DNA of 64,000 bases from Gamarada debralockiae. Its lineage: Eukaryota; Ascomycota; Leotiomycetes; Helotiales; Hyphodiscaceae. Below are positions 11,048-21,600 of this stretch, piece by piece (positions within the stretch are counted from its first letter, which is position 1; every line of letters starts with the position of its first letter). Made by a program: the position numbers and the translations under genes. The notes beneath the pieces are model-generated. The model saw only the letters and a list, made by a program, of their open reading frames with translations, made no database searches and was not told the DNA's origin. Location: positions 18,336 to 82,335 of the forward strand of contig NXFV01002066.1 of the NCBI GenBank assembly GCA_002803225.1, written 5' to 3'.

Positions 11048-12136
11048 ATGATGGCGCTAGGGATTTTGATCTTTACTGGCGCTCCTGTGTCGGCCGCTCT
11101 CAATTGGGAAGAATCCGGTCTGACGGATACTTTCTGTGAACCCATTGCGCGATTCGCTGGACTCGATCAAAAGCGGGAGAAATCCTTCGTTCCAGCGACA
11201 GCGGAGACCACCTCGTTCGAGAACCCGTCTTGGAGATCTATTCCTCTTGAACGACAGCATCTTACGACAGGGCTCTCTCAAATCCATGGCTATGTGAAAG
11301 AGGACGAGGGCGCAGCATTCTTCACAGCCTCGGACGTCGACTCAATTGAAGGATTTTCCCAACCTCAGGCATCGAGTGTAGAAACGGTAGAGCAAGCCCT
11401 CTCTCAATTCTACGAGCAATCATACGCAATCCATGAAGACGTCCCATCCTCTCAAATCGCAGGAACTGCACATACGGGCACATCAGTCTGCAGCAATGAG
11501 ACCTCTTCATTTGGAAGCTACGTGGAGTCTCCTTTGACTTCCTTCTCACGTGCTAAGGACGCTCCAGTTGCTGGCCATCTGACGAACCTCAAGGACATAC
11601 CCAATGCCAATTACCTCAATTCCATCTATCCACAGACTATGACCGTCAATCTGATCATCGGCATCATCTCCATTCCTCTACCTCGAGCTATCAAGACACG
11701 GAGAGGAGCGGACGTTGAGCTCATCGAAATCCTTGCTGGAGATGAGACGAAATCAGGTTTTGGGATCAACTTTTGGCTTTCCTCTTCAAAGTCCATTGAG
11801 GGAGACATGAGGAGCGTGATAGGTGGGTTGAGACCTCAGGATGTTGTCTTGATGCGAAATGTAGCTCTGAGTAGCTTTCGTGGGAAGGTTTATGGACAGA
11901 GTTTGAGGAAGGAGATGACGAAAGTGCATCTTCTGTACCGCAACAGGATTGATAAGATGGATATTGGCGGCTGTTATAGTGCGGCGGATCTTGCTTCAGG
12001 GGAGGGCTCGCAAATCGAGAAGACGAAGAGAGTCAGGGAGTGGGTGCTACGATTTGTCGGAGCTGGACCGCGACCAAAGAAGGGCAAGGGGGCTGTTAAA
12101 ACGGTTAGAGAAATACTACCGCCAGACACACAATGA
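11048..12136 (+). CDS. OB-fold-like conserved fungal protein
   Basis: Single exon, about 362 aa. The C-terminal half (residues 195-320) has the rhythm of an OB-fold: TVNLIIGIISIPLPRAIKTRRG, VELIEILAGDETKSGFGINFWL, LRPQDVVLMRNVALSSFRGKVYGQSL. This matches fungal nucleic-acid-binding OB-fold proteins of unknown job that resemble RPA- or shieldin-type folds. The N-terminal half is polar and probably disordered. The first 18 residues look faintly signal-like (MMALGILIFTGAPVSAAL), which would be odd for a DNA-binding protein. I suspect the true N-terminus may differ, though I found no upstream exon that joins in phase. The remaining tail is Lys/Arg-rich (GPRPKKGKG). Confidence 0.62.
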   Translation: MMALGILIFTGAPVSAALNWEESGLTDTFCEPIARFAGLDQKREKSFVPATAETTSFENPSWRSIPLERQHLTTGLSQIHGYVKEDEGAAFFTASDVDSIEGFSQPQASSVETVEQALSQFYEQSYAIHEDVPSSQIAGTAHTGTSVCSNETSSFGSYVESPLTSFSRAKDAPVAGHLTNLKDIPNANYLNSIYPQTMTVNLIIGIISIPLPRAIKTRRGADVELIEILAGDETKSGFGINFWLSSSKSIEGDMRSVIGGLRPQDVVLMRNVALSSFRGKVYGQSLRKEMTKVHLLYRNRIDKMDIGGCYSAADLASGEGSQIEKTKRVREWVLRFVGAGPRPKKGKGAVKTVREILPPDTQ

Positions 12137-12380
12137 AGATTCTATATCAATAGTTCTATCCATTTCAGTGATAGAAAACTTAACTCGTAAGGAAAGCCTC
12201 CACAATCCCTGGAACCTCAATTACTCACCCTGCTTCATCACTCGAAGTTGATGACATTACAGATAAACTATGCCTCTCCACATTCGCTGTTACCAATCAC
12301 TGAACTGGACTGAACGAGTTGCATCTCGTTAATTACTATGGTATCCCTCTATGCCAGCCTGTCCCTTCCGATCACCCTCC

Positions 12381-13900
12381 TCAAAAATAGCTTAAATCAA
12401 CCCACCACTCCGCCTTATACGCCTCTCCAAGTATACTCTCAATAGTAACACTAGCATTCAACTGTTCACTAAAATTCGCTCTCGGTCCCTCCTCCAGCAC
12501 ACTCCCGGGCCCATAATTATCATACTCCGCAAACGTAACATTCTCCGTATTCGGCGTCGTCGTAGACCAAATACTCCATCCCGCGGGCTGAATTACGTCG
12601 GAGAGATAGGAATTTTGGAAGACTACGCGGGCAAAGGAATCCCAGGGACGGCCCAAGTAGTTGGTCCCAGCGGGGATGGAGGAGTTTATGCCGGCTATGG
12701 TGGAGTTGTTTATTACGTACCAGGAGGGATCTGTTTTGAGGGTTAAGAGTTGTGAAGGATGGAGAGAAGAGGAGATGGGTGATAGGTAGGGAGAGACGAA
12801 CTGGTTGCTGCTGCACGCCCCGATGCTGTTATGCAACCGGTTGCAATGGTGCGGATGTCGCATTGCTCGAGCCAGGCGGTTGCGGTTTGGCCGAATATGA
12901 AATCGACGGCTCCGACGATCAAATTCTTCACGTACAGCTGGTTCCCGACGTTCGCGAGGAGCGTGTCTTGGTATCCTATCAATTGACAGGCGTAATAACC
13001 TTGATTGGTCGTATGAGCGGACAAGGCGAGGCTTTGGCCATTCTTGCTCACGTGTCCGAATGTGTTGGCGATATTGAGGTTGTAGAATTTGGTGTTGGGG
13101 TTCCATTGTCGAACTGTGGCTGTCAAGTCATCACTGGTGACGTTCAGCAGCGCGAGGTTGTAGGTGATCGTCGCCGTGTTGCCGTCGTATGTCCGAGCAT
13201 CTTCCGTATACCCTTGCACAGTCAGGTTGGACTTCAATGCAGGGATATACACCTGCTCATCATACGTTCCTGGGTAAATGAAAAGTGTTTGCGGGTTACT
13301 GGTGGTTGGAGAAAGTGCATCTACTCCTTCCTGGACTGTCGGATACACTCCTGGCGTGAAATAATCGGGGTTATTGTTTACGACGATTGCGCCTGATGGA
13401 GGAGTTGTACGGACATATGCTGGAATAGTCGAGGAAGATGCACTGGAGGAGATAGACGATGATGAACTTGAGGTACTTGTCGTCATTGATGAGAGACCGG
13501 AAGAGCTCGTTGAAGAAAATGTCGAAGAGGTGGTGGAACTGATTAAGCTTGATGTGCTCGAGGTACTCGAGGTACTAGAGGTAGACGTGGAAGACACTGA
13601 AGTCGTCGATGCCGCGGTATTAATACAAGAGCAGCCACTCGAAACCCTTGACGGCAAACCCGAACATGCAGTAGCTGCCCAGGCTGGGAGAGTTATAGAA
13701 GCCGTTGCGGTTGTGTATGCTGAACAGAAAGGCCCTGCTGACGAGGCTATCATCGCTCGCTATGGGTCTGTCAGCCTCGTTCACCTCTCCTCAAATGGGA
13801 GTCTCACCAAACAGTTGTCATGGTTGCAGCTACGCTTGTTCAACGGCCGGCTTGCCAACGCCCCAACGAATATGAAAACGAGAGGGACAAATGAACGCAT
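12381..13900 (-). CDS. Secreted pectinesterase (CE8) with N-terminal Cys module and Ser/Thr linker
   Basis: Predicted 466 aa from exons 13900-13808, 13759-12802 and 12730-12381. The small first exon supplies a signal peptide (MRSFVPLVFIFVGALAS), so the ATG inside exon 2 is not the start. Next is a Cys-bearing module (CNHDNCLRAMIASSAGPFC ... CSCI, about residues 25-80), then about 70 residues of Ser/Thr-rich linker likely O-glycosylated. The catalytic right-handed beta-helix has the family signatures GTYDEQ, QSLAL, YQDTLL, VDFIFG and LGRPW; these hold the two aspartates, glutamine and arginine of the pectin methylesterase site. It would de-methylesterify plant pectin outside the cell. The last intron (71 nt) has an unusual GTTCGT donor, and splicing gives GRAAATNPSWYVINN as in homologues. 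Confidence 0.9.
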
Positions 13901-14643
13901 GGCTTCGTGTACCTCTATGAAACAATTGTACTCAAGGGTCCTTGGGCAGAAGAAGACTTGGGGAAGACGAGAGGAAACATATTGTATTCCAGAAGACGGG
14001 CCAAAAAAATATTTAGCATCGGATGAATATGCACAGTACCTTGCATGACTACCAAGAGTCTAAATATGGACGGGAAATATATTGAAATTATTCACGGATA
14101 AACAATAGTTTTTCCGGTGGCGAGGGTACCACATGGGAAGTTCAGACGCAACGACCAGCAGGATAGCAGACTGGAATTTGAATGTCCAGGGTCTTGAGAT
14201 ATCCATGTGAGGATCTCAAGGGTGTCAATCATATCATAAATTATCGTCTTCGAACTTGACGTGGATCAGGGAGTCAACTCAACTTTGGGAAGCGCTTCAA
14301 GCTCAAGGGAGGGATGTTCGACTATTCGAGAAGGTTGAGATGGAGAAAAGGACGGCCGGATCCTGACAGCTGTTGAATTTGACATCGATTTTTGAGGCTA
14401 GGAGGCGAATCAATGAAAGTCCTCCAATCGACGTTAAGCAGCTCCTGGAAGGGCGGGATGAGTGCGGGGAAATACAGCCTAGCGAGCTAGGGGGTGAGAT
14501 TATTGAACATGGATCCCACGGCACACCATCGCATGTGTTATTTCCTATCAATGTCTGCTTCTTGATTGCAACCGCAAGTACCCCCCGTAGAGCCTCCAAG
14601 TCCTACTTTCTTCTCCCAATCACGAGATTTACGGCCTAAGATT
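13901..14643. other. Intergenic: pectinesterase promoter
   Basis: About 740 bp upstream of the pectinesterase start and downstream of the DUF6594-type gene's stop. The plus-strand stretch near 14373-14560 reads as acidic protein-like text (IFEARRRINESPPIDVKQL) but has no splice context or start, so it may be a small gene relic or chance. Confidence 0.35.
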
Positions 14644-15670
14644 TCAGCTTGGTGAAGTACTCACCCCAACAAACACCACCAAAACCGCAGCATAAGCAGC
14701 AGTAGTACCAATGATATCCTTTGGCTCAAAGCTCCCAAGCTTCAAGCCCATCCATTTGTAGAGCCAAAACATCTCCAAATCAGAGGTCTCCAAAATATGA
14801 GTCATAGAAGACCATCCTGCTAGCTGCAGAGCAAAGAACGGAACCGCAATGCAAGTCGTCACGACGCTGGATGTTCGCCCAGGAACATAAACCATGATGA
14901 GCAGCGGTACAATGAGAAGGAGGCCGCCTGATAAAGCGAATGAAAATTGGAGGAAGATAAAGAGGAAAATCTCCGCGGCTGAACGTTTGGGTTGTTCGAA
15001 ACTCTCTGACCCGAAGCGTTTGATATTGATTCCGCGGTCTTGGAGGAATGTGGACAGACCCTCTTTTTTTGAGAGGGCGGATGGCGAGAGCTCTCGGATC
15101 CTTTCGAAATCATCAAGCGCTTGTCCTGTCAAATTTTAGACAAAGTACCGCTTTCTCAACCAATAAAGCAGGCGACGGAGAAGACTGACGATAGCCATGA
15201 AGTGTTCGTTGAAGTTCATCTTCAGCTGGCTGCTTCAAACCACGCGAAAAATCCAACAATCGTATTTCATGTTGACGAATGTTAGACATATGAAGTTCTT
15301 CGAAGGACAACACGGGTTCTCTTTCCTTTGCCCGAATCCATCGAGAATGGTTTTGCAGCACATATGAGCTTGAAACAATAGCGCCGAGGACTTTTTCACT
15401 CGACATTGAGGAATCAATCTCAGTGTACCACCCAGCAATGGATAGCTCCTTATCCTCGCTACTACTCTCTACTTCGGTTGTCGTTGCGCTGGCGGTTGCT
15501 TCTAAGTTCGTCTTGTCGGCTCTTTTGAGATTGGGCTCTATCACCAAGGAAGTCTTTTCTTGAACTTGGCCATGGCCGTGAGCTTCAACGTTGACACCTT
15601 TCCTTGACGATGTTGCATGCTCGATTGATTTAGAGATACCAGACTTATCTTTCGGCGAACTTCCAGCCAT
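14644..15670 (-). CDS. DUF6594-type fungal membrane protein
   Basis: Predicted 320 aa from exons 15670-15190 and 15125-14644. The 64-nt intron has a GTCAGT donor and rejoins HGYRQALDDFERIREL; without splicing the two halves are in different frames. The N-terminal 80 residues are polar. The middle (SFEELHMSNIRQHEIRLLDFSRGL) is a helical region. The C-terminus has three hydrophobic segments (AEIFLFIFLQFSFALSGGLLLIVPLLIM, VVTTCIAVPFFALQLAGW, IIGTTAAYAAVLVVFVGV). This soluble-helix-plus-three-membrane-segment layout is that of the DUF6594 family, common in filamentous fungi, of unknown function and sometimes near incompatibility genes. Nothing nearby clarifies its role. Confidence 0.72.
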
Positions 15671-16610
15671 ATCTCTCGATCTATTTTATATCTTCGCCGA
15701 TATTCTCAATTCCGCTATCAGTACCTCAAAAGGAAGTCCACAACTGCGCTGGTAATTGACGTATATAAAATTGCAGCTACTAGGCTTGTCAGTGATACAA
15801 ATTTTTGACCAAGGGAGAGACCGTAGCTATGTGGTTGAAGGTTCAAAACAATGTCGAGACTTGACGACCAGGTGTTGGGAAGTAGTTGCATAGGACAGCT
15901 TGCCAGCCCACTGAGCCCCTCGACACGATAAGAAAAGGGGTGATAGATGTAGTGCTTGATACCTTACTTACATTGCGATTACTGGTACGTACATAAATAG
16001 TCAACATGGTATTAGTAAAAAGATGTTTTGAGGAGCGTGAGGATCAAACTCTCAGATGAAACCTACGATGTGCTGTGTCACCATTCTTTTTTAGGCTTAG
16101 TGTGGATTGGCCATATCTAGGGTTCTTGTAACCTTACGATTCTGACCTCTCTAGATATTAATATATTTATGATTTAACCTCAATTTATCGTCAAACGCCC
16201 ACTACGAAAGCCCCAACCAACTGATTACGCAGCCAATTGCATCGCTAGTGTCGAATACGATGACCGAGCGAGTGACCCTAACCGGGCCGACGATCAACTT
16301 CTTTCTTAAAAATATTTTGCTCTGGGAAATTTTAGCGACTCAAGTTCAGAGGATAAATACCTTAGCAGAGTTAGTGAGCTAAATCGGCTGGTTGGATGAG
16401 AGCCTTAGTCGCAACTTCGAAATGTCTCTACTTGTTCATTTCTGCGATTGCTATCTTGCGAGGGACAAGCATGTCATCTCCAATTGTCGTATCCTAGAGC
16501 ACTTTGATCAGACTTTGCTAGGTAATGGTCTCAATCGTGAAAACAGATGAAAGTTGAATGGGTGTTATGGGCAGGATCAAGCTTTAAGATAATTCCAAAT
16601 TCTATGCCAC
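15671..16610. other. Intergenic: no gene seen
   Basis: About 940 bp between the DUF6594-type start and the amine oxidase stop. A TTTTATATA-like box (minus strand, near 15762-15772) lies about 95 bp upstream of the DUF6594-type ATG. An AT-rich patch at 16150-16185 is otherwise unremarkable. No open frame of interest. Confidence 0.4.
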
Positions 16611-18777
16611 CTACAGACGCCGTTCCCTCCCCTCACAGCTACGCTCCTCTACCGCAGCAACCAGCGCCTTGTCCTCAACTAGCCTACTTCCATTTGTACT
16701 CTGCTTGCTTTGCGGGACGTCCAGTGCAGGATTCTGTTCAAAGAAACCACTTGGCTTCAGGCTGACTGTCAGCGTGTCACAAGGCATGACGGGGTAGTCT
16801 TCGGGTCGCGGGTTGTGGGTCAAGCTGATAGAATGCCAGACCACAATGTCGGTATCTTCAGTCTTATCCCCACGCTCTGCCCATGCTCCAAGATCGCTCT
16901 TACCATCTGGCAGTGACTGATATGTGTAGTCTCCAGCAGCATACAGTTCTTTGTCTCGATGTGCTGTCACCCAGAAAGGATGGTGAGCATACTTCGCTCT
17001 CTTGCCGTGCCAGGACTCGGGATGAGCAAGGAGCATCTGCTTGGTAGGGCTGTGAATTGCGTATGCGACGGGCTTTCCTGAAGCTTTGTTTATGCGAGAG
17101 GGGTTGATGATCTTGTGGACTCGGTTTGGTGCAGAATCAGAATACCCGGACGTCGAAAGCAACTTGTTTTCCGTAATGTATCCGACGCCGAAAGGATTTG
17201 TCTTGTCGAATGGCATTGCAACGGAATCCTCTTCGATGAGAGAATTATTATCGCCATCCAGGCAGGGGTCGATGCGCAAACAGAAGACGTGCTGATGGAA
17301 TGGAGCCATGACACCTTCGTTGACGTTGGTTCCCCAAGGCACAGTTACACCAGAGTCAATTGGTGCTGTTGATAAAATGCCAGTAGTTTGAATCTTATAG
17401 TGCAAACCAGCAGCTTGATCGAAATGCCACATGAAAATGTATTCATAATTTCCCACGGTGATAATAGTCTGGAGAACGAGAATTCGGGAGCGGACGATCG
17501 AGACCGCTCCCGTTCGAGTGTTGGTGTGCTTCCATCCGATACCGTCGTCAATTTCGTGCATGCAAATCGCATTTTGTCTTTCGACAGGTTCTCCAAATGA
17601 GTTAATGACAGCGAAAGAGAAATACTAAACAATCTAAGTCAGTTTATGTCGATGATGAGAATTGAACATTATCCTCACCTTCACCACTCCCAGACAGTCA
17701 CATCCTAAGGCTAAGTTATTGGCTACGACACCAGCCCCAATATCTCCTACATCAAACACACTCTTTCTAGAATAGGGGTATCTTGGATCTCCGTATGGAA
17801 CAAACATCTCGCACAAACTCAGTCGGTGGAAAAGCTCTCGGCCATCGTAGGTCACATCGTGCAGAACCATCCCTTCGCGCCAGTTGAAATTCAATCTGAA
17901 TCTCCACTTCTGCCACTTGATAAGGTAACCATCAATGCAAAATGATACACCCTGCGGCTGTTGAAAGATCAATGGCTTTAAGTCCTTTCGTTCTGGTTGA
18001 CCATGAAGCTCGTGGTGATATTCCTTTGCGGGATGAGAAACATAGGTAGCATCTTCGTTGGCCTCAAATCCTGATCCAGTTGGTAGAGCGATGATTTCGA
18101 TTAGTTCTTTTGTCTCCATGCTGAAGACAGGAGACATAGGAAGGGGGATATCATATTGGTTTGACCCGGGGTGATCTCTCCGTGCGAAGAGATAACACTA
18201 ATCATCAATCAGTGCCTCAAAGACAAGTATTCATAGCATAAATCAATCTTACCTGTACAGATCTTGGAAATTGCTCTCCATGATCTCGACCGTAAGGCCA
18301 TGTATCACAGACCACTGTCAAATCTTCTGGAATCTTGAACTTCTTGATCGCTTGCAAAACCTTGGGGTGTTGGAGGCATAATTCTCTCATCATAACTGCC
18401 TCATCAATATCGGCTTGAGCATGAATTCGAGACTCCAGTTGCTGGATTTTATCTATGCGGTTGAGACTGAGGTCAATCTCGGCGAGAAAGAGATCTGAGG
18501 TGCCGCGATGATAGAACAGAGAAGAAGCTCGTCGAGGAAGTGGAGTTGGCTTCTGTCCATTTCTTTCTAATGACAGAAAAGCTCGAAGTTTGGATTTTGG
18601 TGGTTCAATAATACCAATGGCCTTGAAATGGAGGCCATGCTCCTTTCCGGGCCCTTGCGTCTTGAGAAGAGTAGAGACTTGAATGATCTCGGCAGAAGTC
18701 AAAGGATCAAGGGGATGCTTCTGAGCTTGGAGAGGTACTGTCGCAGGCGCGATTCGAGGAACAGTTTGTGGATTCAT
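16611..18777 (-). CDS. Copper amine oxidase (TPQ-dependent)
   Basis: Predicted 685 aa from exons 18777-18253, 18197-17679 and 17624-16611; all introns are phase 0. It oxidises primary amines to aldehydes, releasing ammonia and hydrogen peroxide. Seen in sequence: VFDVGDIGAG with the catalytic-base Asp near residue 324; VGNYEYIFMWHF, whose first Tyr (about 408) becomes the topaquinone cofactor; the HQH copper pair in APFHQHVF; and the third copper His in HSISLTHNPRPEDYPVMP. The length fits the family (about 650-690). The N-terminal half has the usual beta-domain text (KAIGIIEPPKSKLRAFL). The C-terminus ends RERRL; RRL is a weak variant of the peroxisomal PTS1 tripeptide, so peroxisomal location is possible. 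The broken permease across the divergent promoter suggests a former amine or amino-acid use pair. Confidence 0.93.
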
Positions 18778-19920
18778 AATTATGACAATTATTGGATTGT
18801 AGTCCAAATTCTTTCCAAGCTGGAGGCTTGAAGGGGTGCCTCGGTGTGCCACTCAGGAGTGGGGCGGCGGGAAGGCAGTTTGAGAGTCCTCGGTTCTCAC
18901 ACGCGTATTCTACATAGAAACTTGAGGGAGAACTTTTTTTGTCGAAGACTTCCAACAAATGTAGCAAGAGCTGAGGTCTTGTCGTCTTGTTGAGGTTATG
19001 GAAGGAGCTACTTCGAAAGTCCCATTATCGGAGGTACCTCATCTTAGGTTGAGAAGCCTTGTAGATAAATAGCCCATATGTGAAACCTCCCCGATTATTC
19101 CCTTACCCGGTACCTCGGGATGAGTAGTCGCCGAAAGATAAGGGGTCAGAACTGGCTTTAAGGGTGTCAGAAGGTCAGAGCGGTTATGGCAATAGTGACA
19201 GTACACAGTAGTGATATTATATTGATGAGCTTGATGAGCTTCACAGTTTATATTGATAGTATGAGCAGGAGGTTGATTGATGATGAAAGATGAAGATAGT
19301 GATGAGCTTCTCCCTTTATACCAACCACGTCACAACGCGGTGATTACATAAGCAATTCCTGGCTCGCTTATGCAGCATCCCCCATGTTTCTGGACCTTCC
19401 AATTTGTACTGTCCGTATCTCAGTCGCATTTCGCTCTTGACCGACCGAAGATAAAGCTCAACAAACTTCGTCCGAAAGGTTGTTTTTCTCAATTATTGAT
19501 AGTAGGCAAGCTGATCTAGCTATGTTGTCATCTTTCTCCCAGCCACTTTCGAAAACGGCGTACTGCTGCAGCACTTTTGACTCCTGGTAATGGTCTTCCT
19601 CTGAGGTACGTTTGAGAAGTCATGTCAAAAAACACGAATTGGACATCAAACTTTGAAGCGTAAAAAAGGATTTCCAGCTATGTTGATATCTCTCTTCCAT
19701 CCAAAGTTCAGTCACCGTCGGTGTTTCTTCCCTATCTTAGCTCTGGCAATTAATTGCGGTGGCTCCACCAAGCCATAAAGCCACAGATATCAAAATTGAG
19801 TAGGATCCTGTCCATATAACTTCAAATATTTTATCTACTTTCTCTACAGCTATGTGCTTTTTAAAGTCCGGTTCTCTTTCATTCGCAACCCACATTTGGC
19901 ATCTCAACATTGGAACGAAT
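18778..19920. promoter_or_regulatory. Divergent region between amine oxidase and decayed permease
   Basis: About 1.1 kb. A TTGATGAGC-type repeat occurs at about 19222-19240 and again near 19300-19310 in a GATGA-rich patch (19220-19310). I considered a solo LTR here but could not find matching ends. No coding frame is supported; the 19737-20009 minus frame is antisense to the pseudogene start. Confidence 0.35.
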
Positions 19921-21600
19921 ATGCAGTCAAAGAGGCAGGTGTTTCCGCCGGACAGTTTCCCTTCTGAGGATCGAGTTGATGGCGAAGTTATTGCCCTTGA
20001 TGAAAACACTATTGTCGATGGCGTTCGTCGTGCACTGAAGTCCCACCACCTGCAGATGATAGCTCTTGGAGGGGTAATTGGGCTTGGAACGTTCTATGCC
20101 ACAGAGTGCGTTTTGCGATAGTCAGGACCTGTCGGAGCACTAATTAGATACATCTTTATTGGGCTCGACATCTTCTTCGTTACGCAGTCACTGAGAGAAA
20201 TTCGACACTCTTCCCATCCACGGGATCCTTGAAGAGATTGCTGGCCGTTTCGTTGACCCGGCATTATCGTTTGCCCTGTGATGGAATTACTGGTACATGT
20301 GGGTACGTAAAGTTTCGCACTTACTAACCGCTCAAGCTAACAAAACTTAATTACGTCACGATCTTAGCAAATCGGTGCAATGGTGCTGCACAATACTGGA
20401 CCACTGCACTGCCACGCCCGGATCCTCATTTGCATGATTCTCTTCACGCTGTCATCCCTTCTTGGTGTTCTTATATACGGAGAAATGTAATCCTAGCTAG
20501 CTTCGTTCAAGTTCATCATTATAATCATCTTGTACCTTGTCGTTATGTGAGTATCCTACCCCAGAGATTCACGCCTAACAAATTGACCAAGGTAGTCTCA
20601 TTGACATCGGAGCCATCGGAGGTGATTATATTGGATCCAGGTGCTGGAAAAATCCAGGGCCAATTGCAAACGGAATCAATGGATTCGGGAAAGTCCTAGT
20701 TTTGGCAGCAGTCATGTACTCTGGCACGGAAGCTGTCGCGATCACCGCTGGAGAATCTTGAAATCCAGAGTGCGATCTTCCCAAGACCTTAAAGCAAACG
20801 TTCTGGCGCATCCTCATTCTATACGTTGGAATGATCTTCTTTGAGGCCTCGTTGTGCCTTCCAATGCCAAGGATCTCCCAAGAAACACGTCCAAGTCCGC
20901 CGCATCGCCTTTCACAATCGCTCACGAGAAGGCTGGGTGGGCAGGAGCAGGGAACCTGGCTAACGCCATAATAGTGGTGACACTTCTCTCTTCCATCAAT
21001 TCAGCAATCTACATTGTCAGTCGCTGCATTTATGCCCAAGCAAAAGCTGGTCGTGCTCCTTCATTCCTTGACAAGACGCGGGTTCCAGTTAATACAATTA
21101 TGTTCACCAACCTGTTCGGGCTCATCGCTATGCTCAACATTTCTGAGACCTCGGGAGAGGTGTTCACGTATCTTCTCGATATCTCCGCGGAGGCTGCCTT
21201 CATCGCTTGGGCATTCATAGATTTGACGCAAGTCCGGACTCGTGCCGCAATGAAAGCGTAAGGTATGTCAGTGTCAGGTCTTCCTGTCAGATCAATTGGA
21301 AATTCTTATCTCTCCTGGATTCTTTTTATCATGAACAAATTTCTGGTTTTGATCTCCGGATACACGACGTTCGTGACTCCATTTGCTGTTGAAGGCTTCG
21401 TGTTCTCCTACTTGGACATCCCGTTCTTTTGACCTTGTATTTTGGATGGAAATTGTATCATAGTAAGTGGTTGAAGCAACTACTTCCAAGGAACGCGATG
21501 CTGATTGAAATGATAGAAACCAATTTGTAAAGTCCATAGAAGCAGGCCTTGTGACGGGACGCTGTGGTTGGAGGAATGTCGAAGATGAGAAGGAGAGGGT
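19921..21600 (+). pseudogene. Decayed amino-acid permease (APC superfamily, YAT-like)
   Basis: Text of a full-length fungal amino-acid permease can be followed, but the frame is broken many times. The start is intact (MQSKRQVFPPDSFPSEDRVDG), as is helix 1 (LKSHHLQMIALGGVIGLGTF). A TAG then interrupts before SGPVGALI. A frameshift lies near 20190-20210. A TGA occurs in FAL*WNYWYMW where Gly is expected. TAA and TAG follow GEM in LLGVLIYGEM. A TGA follows ITAGES before NPECDLPKTLKQTFW. The longest surviving piece is 20854-21261 (NAIIVVTLLSSINSAIYIVSR). Several stops are one transition away from Gln, Arg or Trp codons, as repeat-induced point mutation would make, but not all fit. The C-terminal end is uncertain (21530-21650). 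Confidence 0.85.

Noticed and set aside
13374..14048. 224-codon plus-strand frame rich in Glu and Val
   Set aside because: It is the antisense of the Ser/Thr-repeat linker of the pectinesterase.
19160..19440. Possible solo LTR with GATGAGC repeats
   Set aside because: No matching TG...CA ends with a flanking direct repeat could be found.
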